A stretch of DNA of 64,000 nucleotides from positions 604,705-668,704 of the forward strand of contig NZ_CBXV010000008.1 of assembly GCF_000820845.2 (NCBI RefSeq), written 5' to 3'. Positions 20,752 to 29,807 of the stretch are shown here, piece after piece. The notes beneath the pieces were generated by a model. The model searched no databases and was not told the DNA's origin. It saw only the letters and a list, made by a program, of their open reading frames with translations. The stretch's first letter is position 1. Each line of letters starts with the position of its first letter. The translations under genes were made by a program, and so were the position numbers. Source of the DNA: Pyrinomonas methylaliphatogenes (lineage in GTDB: Bacteria > Acidobacteriota > Blastocatellia > Pyrinomonadales > Pyrinomonadaceae).

Positions 20752-21603
20752 ATGACGATGACCTTCGATCGGATGAGACGCCGGATCTTGAAGGGATTGG
20801 CCGCCTCGGGCTTGGCGGGCATCGCGGCCTCTTCGGGTTACGCGCGTTTCATCGAACCATTCAACTACGAGATCACCTACACGGAGATCCCGATCCGCGA
20901 TCTTCCGACCGAGTTCGACGGATTTCGCCTCGTCCAGATCACCGATCTACATCACAGTCGCATCGTCCCACGCGAAGAGATCGCGCGCGTCATCGATCTT
21001 GTGCGAGGTTTGGACGGCGAGATGATCGTGCTGACGGGCGATTTTACGACCGCGCGGCGCCGCTATATCGAACCGTGTGCGGAACTGCTGAGCGCGCTCT
21101 CTGCGCCCGAAGGCGTCTGGGCCGTCCTCGGCAATCACGACCACTACACCGATCCAGAACTGACCGCGCGCGCGCTCGCCCGCGCGAAGATCAACGTCCT
21201 CAATAACGCCAACACTCTGATCCGGCGCAAAACGGCGACGTTACAGCTTATCGGCATCGACGATTGGTCATGGGGGGCGACCGATTGGGCGCGGGCTTTC
21301 AAAGGGATCGATCGCAGGCGACCCTCGATCCTACTCTCTCATCAACCGCGCGTCTTCGACATGGAGGAGACACAAGGCGTCTCTCTGATCTTGAGCGGAC
21401 ACACACATGGCGGCCAAGTGAGCCTTCCGCTCATCGGCGCGCCGGCGCGCTTCGCCAAAGAGTTTCGCTATATCGCTGGGCTTTACGAACGCCATGGGAC
21501 GAGGATGTATGTCTCGCGCGGCACGGGCATGGTTGGGATCCCCGTGCGTATCGGCGCCCGCCCGGAGATCAGCGTCATCAGCTTGCGCCGCAGCACGGTT
21601 TAA
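20752..21603 (+). CDS. calcineurin-like metallophosphoesterase with Tat-like leader (YaeI-type)
   Basis: A 283-residue dimetal phosphoesterase. The N-terminus MRRRILKGLAASGLAGIAAS looks like a twin-arginine or membrane leader. Metal-binding motifs appear in order: DLHH at about 64 (in place of the more usual DxH), LTGDF at about 95, GNHDHY at about 126, LSHQP at about 197 and SGHTHGGQ at about 220. This is the pattern of the YaeI/YkuE group, which acts on the outer face of the inner membrane, in some cases on phospholipid head groups. Substrate is inferred only from the family. Several ATGs lie close together at 20752-20773, so the exact start is uncertain. The stop overlaps the convergent small gene by four bases. 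Confidence 0.88.
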   Translation: MTMTFDRMRRRILKGLAASGLAGIAASSGYARFIEPFNYEITYTEIPIRDLPTEFDGFRLVQITDLHHSRIVPREEIARVIDLVRGLDGEMIVLTGDFTTARRRYIEPCAELLSALSAPEGVWAVLGNHDHYTDPELTARALARAKINVLNNANTLIRRKTATLQLIGIDDWSWGATDWARAFKGIDRRRPSILLSHQPRVFDMEETQGVSLILSGHTHGGQVSLPLIGAPARFAKEFRYIAGLYERHGTRMYVSRGTGMVGIPVRIGARPEISVISLRRSTV

Positions 21604-21806
21604 CGTACCGGATGCTCCTTGGCATATTTGTACGCCGTGTATGCCGAGATGATGTGGCAAATCCATCCGAGCGTACCACCGGTCCCGATCCAAAACCCCG
21701 GCGTGAAGATCAACCAAAGGATGCCAGCCAAAATTCGCCCGTTGTAGAGCTGGCCGAGACCGGGGATGAGAAAACTGAGGATACCCGCCAACGCTGGATC
21801 GCGCAT
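21600..21806 (-). CDS. small two-helix membrane protein (TM2-like)
   Basis: A 68-residue protein. The start is the ATG at 21806, with AGGAGG 8 nt upstream; an upstream GTG would sit inside the ribosome site. It reads PALAGILSFLIPGLGQLYNG, then a hydrophobic turn (GILWLIFTPGFWIG) and a second helix (LGWICHIISAYTAYKYAKEH). The pattern SFLIPGLGQ-YNG is characteristic of TM2/DUF5683-type small membrane proteins. Function is unknown. It ends tail to tail with the phosphoesterase gene. Confidence 0.8.
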   Translation of the reverse strand: MRDPALAGILSFLIPGLGQLYNGRILAGILWLIFTPGFWIGTGGTLGWICHIISAYTAYKYAKEHPVR

Positions 21807-21859
21807 TCGTCTCACCTCCTAAACCTCAAATACGCTGAAGTCCAACGGCGGGTTCAATG

Positions 21860-21969
21860 GAAAAGTCGAACGTAAAGGATTCAACGCTAGCCACACCCCC
21901 ATATCGCCGCCGAGTTTGCGATTGATGTCGTGAAAAGTCGAAACGTAAGGCGATTCGACGCTAGCCACA
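21860..21969. repeat. spaced direct repeat pair at the dnaX end, offset about 72
   Basis: Arms 21860-21895 and 21932-21969 share GAAAAGTCGAA, CGTAA and CGCTAGCCACA with small indels. The right arm ends 8 bases before the dnaX stop codon at 21978-21980. The region 21816-21977 holds nothing else. Confidence 0.8.
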
Positions 21970-21977
21970 GATCGGCC

Positions 21978-23792
21978 TCACTCTCGATCCTCATCGATCG
22001 GGCGAACGTCGATCACCTCGCCGCGAACCTTGCGCAGGACATGCTGTACGTTCGGATGGTTCTCGGCCCACTCGCGAAGGCGTTTGGCTTCCATCTCCTT
22101 TTCGTCTTCCGCCGAATCTCTATGCGTATCCCGAATCAAGATGCGCAGACCGAGTTCGCGCCCCGTCAACTCGCTGCATATGCTGCGCAGCAGCCGGGCG
22201 ATCTCTTGTTTGACCAAATTGTCCCGCAGGTGCTTCTTCTCAGGCGCGAATTCGATGCAGAGATCATCACCTTCAATAGCGACGCGATGCGCATTTTCGA
22301 GGGCGACGGAGACAAGCGGACGATTGCGCGCTTCGAGTTCGGCTTTCAACCGCTGCACGAGGGATTCAGGGGCGATACTCGGCGCTTCTTGCGCCGTGCG
22401 CTCATCATCCACCCTTTGCTGAACCGCATCCCTGTCTGCAACTTTACCGTTGCCACCAGCGAGCGGCTCATCATCCACCTTTCGCTGAACCGCGTCGTTG
22501 GCGACAAGTCGCAGCGCTGGGATCTTCGCGCCACCTTCAGCGTCACCCGCAGACGATCGCGAATCTCCCTTCGCCTGAGAGGGCTCTTTCGGCGCTGAAC
22601 CCGAAGCGGGATGCCCCGCACGTAAAGCCTCTTCTAGCTTCCGAAGCCGCTCGATCGCTTCATCTAGCGATCGGATCCGCCCGATCTCGACGAGCTTGAG
22701 CAAACCCACTTCCAGCTGGTAGCGCGGCTGCGCGCTCTCGCGTAAGAGCCTCTCCGTCTCCGTCAAACTGTGGAAGAAGCGGATGAGATCCTCTTCGGAG
22801 AAGAGGGCGGCTTGCGCTTCAAGTTCATGCCGGTCCTCGGAGAGCCTGTCGATGATCTCCGCATCCTTTCCCGCAATGCGCACGACGAGCAGATCGCGCA
22901 AATGGGCTAACAGGTCGCGGCAAAAAGCGCGCAGATCGTATCCCCGCGTGGCTATCTCATCCACGACGCCGAGGAGTTCGGCGCGCCTCCCTTGGGCGAT
23001 GGCGCGCATAGTGCGCGCCAGCAACTCGCTTCCGGCGATCCCAAGCGCAAGGTGGACGATCTCCGGCGTCAAAGGCCCTTCCGATTGGTAGCTGAGGACC
23101 TGATCGAAGGCCGATTGCGCATCGCGCATCGAACCTTGCCCGACACGCGCGATCTCAACGAGCGCTTGTTCGGTGATGGCGACCCCTTCGCTCTCGGCGA
23201 TGAAGCGCAATCGCTCGACGATCTTCGCCGTCGCGATCGTGCGAAAGGTGAACTCCTGACAACGGGACAGGATCGTTAGCGGGACCTTGTGTTTTTCGGT
23301 CGTCGCCATGATGAAGACGACGCGCGGCGGCGGCTCCTCCAAAGTTTTCAAGAGCGCATTGAAGGCCGCACCCGATAACATGTGAACTTCGTCGATGATG
23401 AAGACCTTGTAACGATCGCGCGCCGGACGAACCGCTACCGTGTTGATGATCGCCTCGCGAACGTTATCCACCCCCGTGTTGGAGGCAGCATCGATCTCAA
23501 GCACATCGATCGAGCGCCCTTCCGCGATCTCACGACAGGAGGCACAAGCCGCATCATCCGTCGTTCTACATGGCGTCTGGACGGGACGATCGCTGCGATG
23601 GCAGTTGAGCGCCTTGGCGAAGATTCGCGCTGTCGTCGTTTTGCCTGTGCCGCGCGGTCCAGCGAAGAGATAAGCGTGATGTATGCGGTCATAGGCGATC
23701 GCGTTAGCCAGCGTGCGCGTGATCGCCTCTTGCCCTGTGACCTCCTCGAAGGTCTGCGGGCGCCACTTCCGAGCGATGACCTGATACGCCAT
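21978..23792 (-). CDS. dnaX: DNA polymerase III subunit gamma/tau
   Basis: The clamp-loader ATPase of the replisome, 604 residues. The opening MAYQVIARKWRPQTFEEVTG is diagnostic. Walker A is GPRGTGKTTTARIFAKALNC at about 46-65, followed by zinc-site cysteines, Walker B FIIDEVHMLS at about 125-135 and the sensor tract FIMATTEKHKVPLTILSRCQ. The collar domain follows, then a polar, low-complexity tau-like region (residues about 400-490), and a C-terminal domain rich in charged residues. A spaced repeat makes two related peptides (RKVDDEPLA and QRVDDERTA) in the linker. The SRP RNA gene lies just upstream. Confidence 0.95.
   Translation of the reverse strand: MAYQVIARKWRPQTFEEVTGQEAITRTLANAIAYDRIHHAYLFAGPRGTGKTTTARIFAKALNCHRSDRPVQTPCRTTDDAACASCREIAEGRSIDVLEIDAASNTGVDNVREAIINTVAVRPARDRYKVFIIDEVHMLSGAAFNALLKTLEEPPPRVVFIMATTEKHKVPLTILSRCQEFTFRTIATAKIVERLRFIAESEGVAITEQALVEIARVGQGSMRDAQSAFDQVLSYQSEGPLTPEIVHLALGIAGSELLARTMRAIAQGRRAELLGVVDEIATRGYDLRAFCRDLLAHLRDLLVVRIAGKDAEIIDRLSEDRHELEAQAALFSEEDLIRFFHSLTETERLLRESAQPRYQLEVGLLKLVEIGRIRSLDEAIERLRKLEEALRAGHPASGSAPKEPSQAKGDSRSSAGDAEGGAKIPALRLVANDAVQRKVDDEPLAGGNGKVADRDAVQQRVDDERTAQEAPSIAPESLVQRLKAELEARNRPLVSVALENAHRVAIEGDDLCIEFAPEKKHLRDNLVKQEIARLLRSICSELTGRELGLRILIRDTHRDSAEDEKEMEAKRLREWAENHPNVQHVLRKVRGEVIDVRPIDEDRE
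22400..22496. repeat. in-frame spaced direct repeat pair inside dnaX, offset 66
   Basis: Arms 22400-22430 and 22466-22496 match at 28 of 31, beginning GCTCATCATCCACC. The offset of 66 keeps the reading frame. The repeats lie in the flexible linker of the gamma/tau protein, where insertions would be tolerated. Confidence 0.75.
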
Positions 23793-23841
23793 AAAAGGCA
23801 GGAAGTCGCAAAAGCGTAGGTTGCGAAACTTTAGTTCTGGA

Positions 23842-23946
23842 CAGGCCCCGGACCGACCCGCAACACACGCGGCGCGCGGCTACCGTTGCTCCGTTCCCGG
23901 CCTGGCGGGGTTCACCGACGCCACGTTGTGCGGAGCCCGGGGCCTG
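23842..23946 (-). ncRNA. ffs: signal recognition particle RNA, small bacterial type
   Basis: On the minus strand the ends CAGGCCCCGG and CCGGGGCCTG pair. The middle contains GTGAACCCCGCCAGGCCGGG and then AACGGAGCAACGGTAGC, the conserved apical hairpin that binds Ffh. The length of about 105 nt fits the 4.5S type. The gene lies just upstream of dnaX. Confidence 0.92.
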
Positions 23947-23978
23947 ATAAAACGACGATCGCTCACAGAGCTAGTGCA

Positions 23979-24007
23979 ATTGTCCGGCACACAGCCCACT
24001 TTGTCAA
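23979..24007 (-). promoter_or_regulatory. sigma70-type promoter of the SRP RNA gene
   Basis: On the minus strand TTGACA (24002-24007) and GACAAT (23979-23984) are 17 bases apart. The -10 box ends 32 bases before the RNA's paired 5' end, which implies a short leader removed by processing. Confidence 0.65.
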
Positions 24008-24083
24008 ACTGAGGCCCAAAACGGGAAACGCGGCGCAAGAGGATTGAACGAGAAGATCGCCGAGAGTCTGCCCACAGAAGACA

Positions 24084-24173
<90 letters not shown>

Positions 24174-24269
24174 GCATGAATGATCTTCCCAACTGAAAGA
24201 TCAGGATTCTTGCCACCCGCGACAGGCCTTGGGTTGAGAGCGCCCGCCCGCCAGTTCTTCAGAATTTAA

Positions 24270-24359
24270 TGGCGGAGAGGGTGGGATTCGAACCCACGGC
24301 GGCCTTACGACCGCTCCGGTTTTCGAGACCGGTGCACTAAGCCACTATGCGACCTCTCC
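24270..24359 (-). tRNA. tRNA-Ser (anticodon CGA)
   Basis: Acceptor GGAGAGG/CCTCTCC, anticodon loop CTCGAAA inside stem CCGGT/ACCGG, long variable arm (GCGGTCGTAAGGCCGC), T-arm GGTTCGAATCC, encoded CCA. It reads UCG. Its 5' end is 8 bp from the tadA stop codon, so it could be co-transcribed with tadA. Confidence 0.95.
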
Positions 24360-24366
24360 GCTAAAA

Positions 24367-24831
24367 CTATCTCCTCTGCCGAAAGAAGTCCTGCATCAGC
24401 GCGCGACACTCCTCTTCGAGCACGCCCGCGCGCCACTCTATCCGGTGGTTCAAAGAGCCGCTGTCGCAGATGCGGAAGACCGACTCGACCGCGCCAGCAC
24501 GTTCATCATGCGCGCCGAAGACCAAACGCTTGATGCGAGCCTGAATGAGCGCGCCCGCACACATCGCGCACGGCTCTATGGTCGAATAAACGGTCGCGCC
24601 CGTCAACCGATAGTTGCCCACTCGACGCGCCGCTTCGCGCAGGGCGACGATTTCAGCATGCGCCGTCGGATCGCAATCCGCCCGCGTGCGGTTGCCCGCA
24701 AGAGCCAACAGATTCCCATCCTCACCGACGATGCAGGCGCCAACGGGCACTTCTCCAAGCTCTGCCGCCGCACGCGCAGCGCCGAGCGCCTCGCGCATCC
24801 AGCAGAGATCGTCCTCTTCTTTCAAACACAT
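24367..24831 (-). CDS. tadA: tRNA-specific adenosine deaminase
   Basis: Converts A34 of tRNA-Arg(ACG) to inosine. The 154-residue length matches. The zinc site is HAEIVALREAARRVGN at about residue 60 (catalytic Glu in HAE) and EPCAMCAGALIQARIKRLVF at about 88-107. The N-terminal helix is WMREALGAARAAAELGEVPV. The family ending MQDFFRQRR is present. It is followed immediately by two serine tRNA genes on the same strand. Confidence 0.93.
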   Translation of the reverse strand: MCLKEEDDLCWMREALGAARAAAELGEVPVGACIVGEDGNLLALAGNRTRADCDPTAHAEIVALREAARRVGNYRLTGATVYSTIEPCAMCAGALIQARIKRLVFGAHDERAGAVESVFRICDSGSLNHRIEWRAGVLEEECRALMQDFFRQRR

Positions 24832-24965
24832 GCCCTGAGCCGAAATTTAGATGATAGGCAGCGCTCAATTCGGTGTCAAGAAGCCTCTTCGCGGAAGCAG
24901 CGCGCGCTGGATTTGGCCAGCCCCGCTTTTGACGACCGAGCCGATTTTTTGCCACACTTCGCGTC

Positions 24966-25919
24966 ATGCGACGAATCGAGCTCCCCGTGCGCTCTCCCTT
25001 CGATTTCGAGGCGACGGTGCGACTGTTAGAATTCCCTGTAAGCGGCGCGATTGAAACCTACACGCGGATCATCGATCTCGCGGGATCGCCTCATCTGCTC
25101 GAGTTCCAGAGCGCAGGCGGTCGCGCCCGACCGCGGCTCAAAATCGGACTCGAACCGGTCGGTAAAGAGGGTGCTGAAAGAAGAGATCCGTTCGCCGCGG
25201 CTGAACGGATCACGCATCACGTCTTCAGCCTTGATCACGATGTGCGCTCTTTTCAGCGACAGATCGCGAACGATCCGTTGCTGCGCGCCCTCGAAAAAGC
25301 CCATCGCGGATTGAGGATCGCACGCTGGCCCACCCTTTTCGAAGCGTTGACGACTTCCATCCTCTCGCAACAGATCTCCACCAAGGTCGCCATGGTTTTA
25401 AAAAGAAGGCTCATCGAGCGCTTCGGGAGGCGCTTTCATCTGCGCGGGCGCGAATACGTCGCTTTCCCGCAGCCTTCGACCATCGCTCGGGCGTCCCCCG
25501 AAGCTTTGCGCGCCTTGGGGATCGCCAGAACCAAAGCGCTCAGCATCATCGAAACGGCGCGCGCCATCGAATCCGGGCAACTCGATGCCGACGAACTTTC
25601 GCGCCGAGATAACGCCGCAATCATCGCACGCTTGACGGAACTGCCCGGCATCGGCAGGTGGACCGCAGATTGGGCGCTCATCCTCTATTTCGGACGCACG
25701 AACGTCTATCCGGCAGGCGATCTTGTCTTACGCGCGCTGGTGGAGAACTACTACAACGATGGCACGCGCCTTGCCGAAAGAGATGTCCGCGCAAAGGCCG
25801 AAAGGCTATGGGGCGAATGGGCATCGTATGCCGCCATCTATCTGATCGCCGGTCTTCGTTCGGGGAGCATAAGCGCTAACGCCCCAAACCGTGTTATCAT
25901 CGAGCGCGATGGGCGGTGA
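24966..25919 (+). CDS. DNA-3-methyladenine glycosylase II (AlkA-like, HhH-GPD)
   Basis: A base-excision repair glycosylase of 317 residues. The N-terminal domain (residues 1-115) resembles the AlkA_N beta domain. The HhH-GPD core contains LFEALTTSILSQQISTKVAM at about 125-145, the hairpin LPGIGRWTADWALIL at about 225-240, and a catalytic Asp in YPAGDLVLRALV at about 250. The Trp in GRWTADWA and this Asp fit AlkA, which excises alkylated purines, rather than a MutY or Nth enzyme, because no iron-sulphur cysteines follow. It may form an operon with the downstream DUF2270 gene. Confidence 0.88.
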   Translation: MRRIELPVRSPFDFEATVRLLEFPVSGAIETYTRIIDLAGSPHLLEFQSAGGRARPRLKIGLEPVGKEGAERRDPFAAAERITHHVFSLDHDVRSFQRQIANDPLLRALEKAHRGLRIARWPTLFEALTTSILSQQISTKVAMVLKRRLIERFGRRFHLRGREYVAFPQPSTIARASPEALRALGIARTKALSIIETARAIESGQLDADELSRRDNAAIIARLTELPGIGRWTADWALILYFGRTNVYPAGDLVLRALVENYYNDGTRLAERDVRAKAERLWGEWASYAAIYLIAGLRSGSISANAPNRVIIERDGR

Positions 25920-25977
25920 AAGACCCGCTTCATCAATTGCGACCTCGCCGCCTCGAGACCGCGAGAAGGTGAAGACG

Positions 25978-26961
25978 ATGAGCAACGATACGGGGCGCAG
26001 CAATCCGAATCCAAAGATCAGGATGGCAGCGCCGCCCGTTGGGCGACGTGAGATCGCGCTGTCGGCGGAGAGCTCCCCTTCCGCCGAGAAGGGCGCTCAT
26101 GATGCCGCTCGATTCAAGCTCTCTCCGGCAGAGTTCAACACCGCCATAGTCCATTTCTATCGCGGCGAAATACAGCGCGCGAACACTTGGCGCAACCGCC
26201 TCGACACGACGACCAACTGGGCCGTGTTGACGACCGGCGCGACGCTTTCGTTCGCCTTCAGCGCGCCATCTAATCCGCACTTCGTCATCATCATCAACAC
26301 GCTGCTCGTCGCCTTCTTCCTCTTCATGGAAGCGCGCCGCTATCGCTACTACGAGATCTGGTCGAGCCGGCTGAGGATGATCGAGACAGGCTATTTTGCT
26401 CGCATCCTTTCGCCCGACGGGCTGGGCGAAGATTCGAAATGGATGGAGGCGTTGGCCAGCGAATTGCAAACCCCACATTTTACGATCAGCGAATGGGAGG
26501 CGTTGGGCCGACGCCTACGAAGAAATTACATGTGGCTCTTCCTGCTGCTTGCGGCGAGTTGGAATTTGAAGGTTTATCTTCACCCACGCCCGGCGAGCGA
26601 TTTCGCGGAGTTCATCGCTCGCGCGACGATCGGTTTGATCCCCGGCAAGATCGTCTTTTTGATCGGCATCATCTTCAACGTCGGGCTCGTCATCTTCGCG
26701 CTCGCCACCGTTCGCTTGCGCGAAGCGCGCGGCGAAGTCTTGCCGGAGCATGAGTTCTCCTTCGAACCGCTCCGCCGCGTCACCGACTGGACGCGCGCCC
26801 GCGCCGCTCATCACCGAGCCACGCTGCGCCGCGCCAAGCGCGCACGCGCGCGCGTTCGCACGACGACGGGCGAATGGAAGAGACCATCGGGCGAACGATC
26901 CGCCGATCCCGAGACCGGCGACTGGTCCATCGCGCGCGAAGAGGAGACGGTTTCGCGATAA
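25978..26961 (+). CDS. DUF2270 integral membrane protein
   Basis: A 327-residue protein of the DUF2270 family. After a polar N-terminus comes the family core FNTAIVHFYRGEIQRANTWR with the helix pair around TTNWAVLTTGATLSFAFSA and HFVIIINTLLVAFFLFMEAR, then RYRYYEIWSSRLRMIETGYF. Two further helices lie at about 180-250 (MWLFLLLAASWNLKVYL and LIPGKIVFLIGIIFNVGLVI). The C-terminus is Arg-rich and probably cytoplasmic. I chose the ATG at 25978, with GAAGG about 8 nt upstream. Upstream ATGs at 25891 and 25909 overlap alkA. Function is unknown. Confidence 0.83.
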   Translation: MSNDTGRSNPNPKIRMAAPPVGRREIALSAESSPSAEKGAHDAARFKLSPAEFNTAIVHFYRGEIQRANTWRNRLDTTTNWAVLTTGATLSFAFSAPSNPHFVIIINTLLVAFFLFMEARRYRYYEIWSSRLRMIETGYFARILSPDGLGEDSKWMEALASELQTPHFTISEWEALGRRLRRNYMWLFLLLAASWNLKVYLHPRPASDFAEFIARATIGLIPGKIVFLIGIIFNVGLVIFALATVRLREARGEVLPEHEFSFEPLRRVTDWTRARAAHHRATLRRAKRARARVRTTTGEWKRPSGERSADPETGDWSIAREEETVSR

Positions 26962-26991
26962 AGCTGTTCGCACCGCCCGAGTTGAGCGATC

Positions 26992-28494
26992 ATGGTGATC
27001 GAACTCGATGGACAGAAGCTGACCCTCGAAGAGATCGCGCGCGTCGCGCGCGGCGAAGATCAGGCGCGCCTTGCGGAGACCGCGCGCGCGCGCATGCAGG
27101 CTTCACGGCAAACGATCGAGAGGATCATCTCCGAAAACAGAACCGTCTACGGCGTCAACACGGGATTTGGGAAACTCTCCGACGTGCGCATCTCGGCCAA
27201 AGACGCGCGCGCGTTGCAGATCAACCTCATCCGCAGCCACGCCTGCGGTCTCGGCCCGCTCCTTTCGGAAGAGGAGACGCGCGCCATCATGCTCCTTCGA
27301 GCCAACGTTCTGGCGCGCGGGTTGAGCGGCGTGCGCCCCGTCGTCGCCGAAACGCTGCTCGAAATGCTGGCGCGTGACCTTCTCCCATTGATCCCAGAAC
27401 GAGGCTCCGTCGGCGCGAGCGGAGATCTCGCGCCGCTGGCCCACCTCGCCCTCTGCGCGATAGGCGAAGGCGAAGCCATGTTTCGCGGTCAACGGATGCC
27501 AAGCGCGGAAGCTTTCCGGCGCGCGGGCCTCGAACCCTTACGCCTGGAGGCGAAGGAGGGCTTGGCGCTGCTCAACGGCACGCAAGCCATGACGGCCGTC
27601 GGCGCGCTCGCCCTCCGCCGCGCCGAAAGACTAGCGCGCACCGCTGATGTCGCTGGCGCGATGACGCTCGAAGCGCTGCGCGGAACGCCGACCGCATTCG
27701 ACGAGCGCATCGCCGCAGCGCGCCCTCATCGCGGACAGATCGCCGTCAGTCAACACCTGCTCGCGCTTCTAAGCGAAAGCGAAATACGCTTATCGCACCT
27801 CGAAAACGATCCGCGCACGCAGGATGCTTATAGCCTGCGCTGCATGCCGCAAGTGCACGGCGCCGTGCGCGACGCTTTACGCCATGCGCGCGATGTCGTC
27901 GAAATCGAAACCGGTAGCGCCGTCGATAATCCGCTCGTCTTCGCCGACACGGGAGAGGTGCTCTCCGGAGGAAATTTCCACGGCGCGCCGCTCGCGCTGG
28001 CCTTCGATTACGCCGCCATCGCTCTGACCCATCTGGCGGCGATGAGCGAGCGGCGCATCGAAAGACTGATCAACCCGGATCTGAATGAAGGGTTGCCGAC
28101 CTTCCTTACGCCTCAAGCGGGGATCTCTTCCGGACTGATGATCGTGCAGATCACCGCCGTCGCGCTTTTGAACGAGATGAAAGTCCTGGCCCACCCAGCG
28201 AGCGCGGATAACCTTCCCACTTCAGCTAACAAGGAAGATCATGTCTCGATGGGAATGACGGCGGCGACAAAGCTGCGAAAGATCGTCGAATTAGCCGAGC
28301 AGATCATCGCCATTGAGCTATTGACCGCAGCGGAAGGGTTGGACTACCGCGCGCCGCTTCGCCCCGGCAAAGGGGTCGAGCGCGCCTTGGCTCGAGTTCG
28401 CCATCACGCCCCGCGTCTTACGGAAGATCGCCCGCTCTCGCAAGATGTCGAGCGGCTCGCCGCCGCTTTGCGCGCCGGCGAATTCGATCTCTAG
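26992..28494 (+). CDS. hutH: histidine ammonia-lyase
   Basis: Deaminates histidine to urocanate, the first step of histidine breakdown. The 500-residue length fits. The self-forming MIO cofactor triad Ala-Ser-Gly is in GSVGASGDLAPLAHL at about 138-152. YGVNTGFGKLSDV at about 50-62 supplies the catalytic Tyr. QDAYSLRCMPQVHGAVRDAL at about 275-294 and the SADNLPTSANKEDHVSMG tract at about 400-417 are histidase signatures. The other hut genes are not here. It follows the DUF2270 gene by 30 bp on the same strand. Confidence 0.94.
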   Translation: MVIELDGQKLTLEEIARVARGEDQARLAETARARMQASRQTIERIISENRTVYGVNTGFGKLSDVRISAKDARALQINLIRSHACGLGPLLSEEETRAIMLLRANVLARGLSGVRPVVAETLLEMLARDLLPLIPERGSVGASGDLAPLAHLALCAIGEGEAMFRGQRMPSAEAFRRAGLEPLRLEAKEGLALLNGTQAMTAVGALALRRAERLARTADVAGAMTLEALRGTPTAFDERIAAARPHRGQIAVSQHLLALLSESEIRLSHLENDPRTQDAYSLRCMPQVHGAVRDALRHARDVVEIETGSAVDNPLVFADTGEVLSGGNFHGAPLALAFDYAAIALTHLAAMSERRIERLINPDLNEGLPTFLTPQAGISSGLMIVQITAVALLNEMKVLAHPASADNLPTSANKEDHVSMGMTAATKLRKIVELAEQIIAIELLTAAEGLDYRAPLRPGKGVERALARVRHHAPRLTEDRPLSQDVERLAAALRAGEFDL

Positions 28495-28523
28495 CGAGCC
28501 GCAACGGTTCGATCGCGGCGACG

Positions 28524-29687
28524 CTAAACGAACGCCACGGCGAAAAGGCGCTGGACCAGTCTCCCTTTCAAATTCACATACCCTTGATCGCCAGCGATGA
28601 GCTCGCGCAAAGTGCGGCGCACGCCGCGATGTAGACGCGCGAAAGCGATCATCCGATCCGTAAAAGGCGCCCCGAGAAAACCCCCGTAGAAGCGATCGCG
28701 CATCTGCGCAGCCCGCCTCAACTCTCGCCCGAAATCCTCGCGCCACCGCTCCTCATAAGAGCGAGCCTCGCCGCTAATGAGACTCTCCGCCAAAAGCTCC
28801 GCCGAACGAAGCGCATAATAGATCCCTTCGCCCGTCACGGGGTCAGCAAAGCCAGCCGCATCACCCAATAAAGCCCATCCATCTCCGCTTGCGACTCTCT
28901 CTTCCCAACTCTCAGGACGCAAACCGGGGATGCGCGCCGCATAGCGCACGACGAGCGAACGCAAACGGCTCTCGACCTGTTCGGGCGAAATCGCGCCATA
29001 ATAATCGAGCATGAACTTCCACAACAGGCGATCGAGCGCTTGGCGATCGAAGGATGTCTGCCCCGTCGCGATGCCGAAACAGACGTGGTCCAGTCGCGGA
29101 AAGGCCCACGCATAACCGGCCCAATTCTTGAGGAAAGCGATCACCGTTTCCGCTCTTCCCGAAGAAGGAAGCGGAGCACGATAGCCAAAAGCGACCTCCA
29201 TATCGAAATTGGATAAACGCCCCGCCAATCGCCGCGCGAAAGGACTGTTCGCCCCATCGGCGACGACGAGAAAATCGGCGCGATATTCTCTCCCCGCCCC
29301 CGTCTTGACCGACCAAGCGCCAAAAGCGCGCGCGAAGTCCTTGACGCGATCGCGAAGAACGGTCGCGCCAAATCTCTCGGCGCGCTGGCGCAAGAAATGA
29401 TCGAAAGCCCGCCGCGAGTAGATAGCAAACGGCTCCCACAATCGGAGGTCCAGTGCGCGCCCGCTCGGAGAGAGCAACCTGACATCGGCGATCACTCGCG
29501 CTGGCGCTTCGAGTAGCCAGGGCCACCGCCGCAAAGCTTTGGCCGTAACCCCGCCACCACACGGTTTGGGATCGCTCGGCGAGCGCCCATCGAAAAGCGC
29601 CACGCGCATCCCCGCCTGCGCCAATCTCTGCGCCGCGAAGGCTCCGGCTGGGCCTGCACCGATGATCAGAGCGTCGAAGGCCTGCAT
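28524..29687 (-). CDS. geranylgeranyl-reductase-family FAD-dependent oxidoreductase
   Basis: A 387-residue flavoprotein. The Rossmann FAD motif DALIIGAGPAGAFAAQRLAQ is at residues 5-24, followed by DPKPCGGGVTAKAL, the Cys-containing tract shared with archaeal and plant geranylgeranyl reductases. The second FAD motif GDAAGFADPVTGEGIYYALR is at about 272-292. Such enzymes reduce isoprenoid chains of quinones, lipids or chlorophyll precursors. The substrate here is not evident. It is convergent with hutH (29-bp gap) and divergent from the Memo-like gene. Confidence 0.87.
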   Translation of the reverse strand: MQAFDALIIGAGPAGAFAAQRLAQAGMRVALFDGRSPSDPKPCGGGVTAKALRRWPWLLEAPARVIADVRLLSPSGRALDLRLWEPFAIYSRRAFDHFLRQRAERFGATVLRDRVKDFARAFGAWSVKTGAGREYRADFLVVADGANSPFARRLAGRLSNFDMEVAFGYRAPLPSSGRAETVIAFLKNWAGYAWAFPRLDHVCFGIATGQTSFDRQALDRLLWKFMLDYYGAISPEQVESRLRSLVVRYAARIPGLRPESWEERVASGDGWALLGDAAGFADPVTGEGIYYALRSAELLAESLISGEARSYEERWREDFGRELRRAAQMRDRFYGGFLGAPFTDRMIAFARLHRGVRRTLRELIAGDQGYVNLKGRLVQRLFAVAFV

Positions 29688-29741
29688 CTCCTCACCATCT
29701 TCGCGAAATAGCGCGGCTCAGTCAAAAGGATCTGCGCCCGA

Positions 29742-29769
29742 TTGCTTAGCTGCCGATTTGGTGTAAAAT
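29742..29769 (+). promoter_or_regulatory. candidate promoter of the Memo/AMMECR1 pair
   Basis: TTGCTT and TAAAAT are separated by 16 bases, and the -10 box ends 38 bases before the ATG at 29808. Placement fits a sigma70 promoter. Confidence 0.45.
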
Positions 29770-29807
29770 TTTACCGTTCGAATCCATCTGAAACGCTTTG
29801 GATCAAA

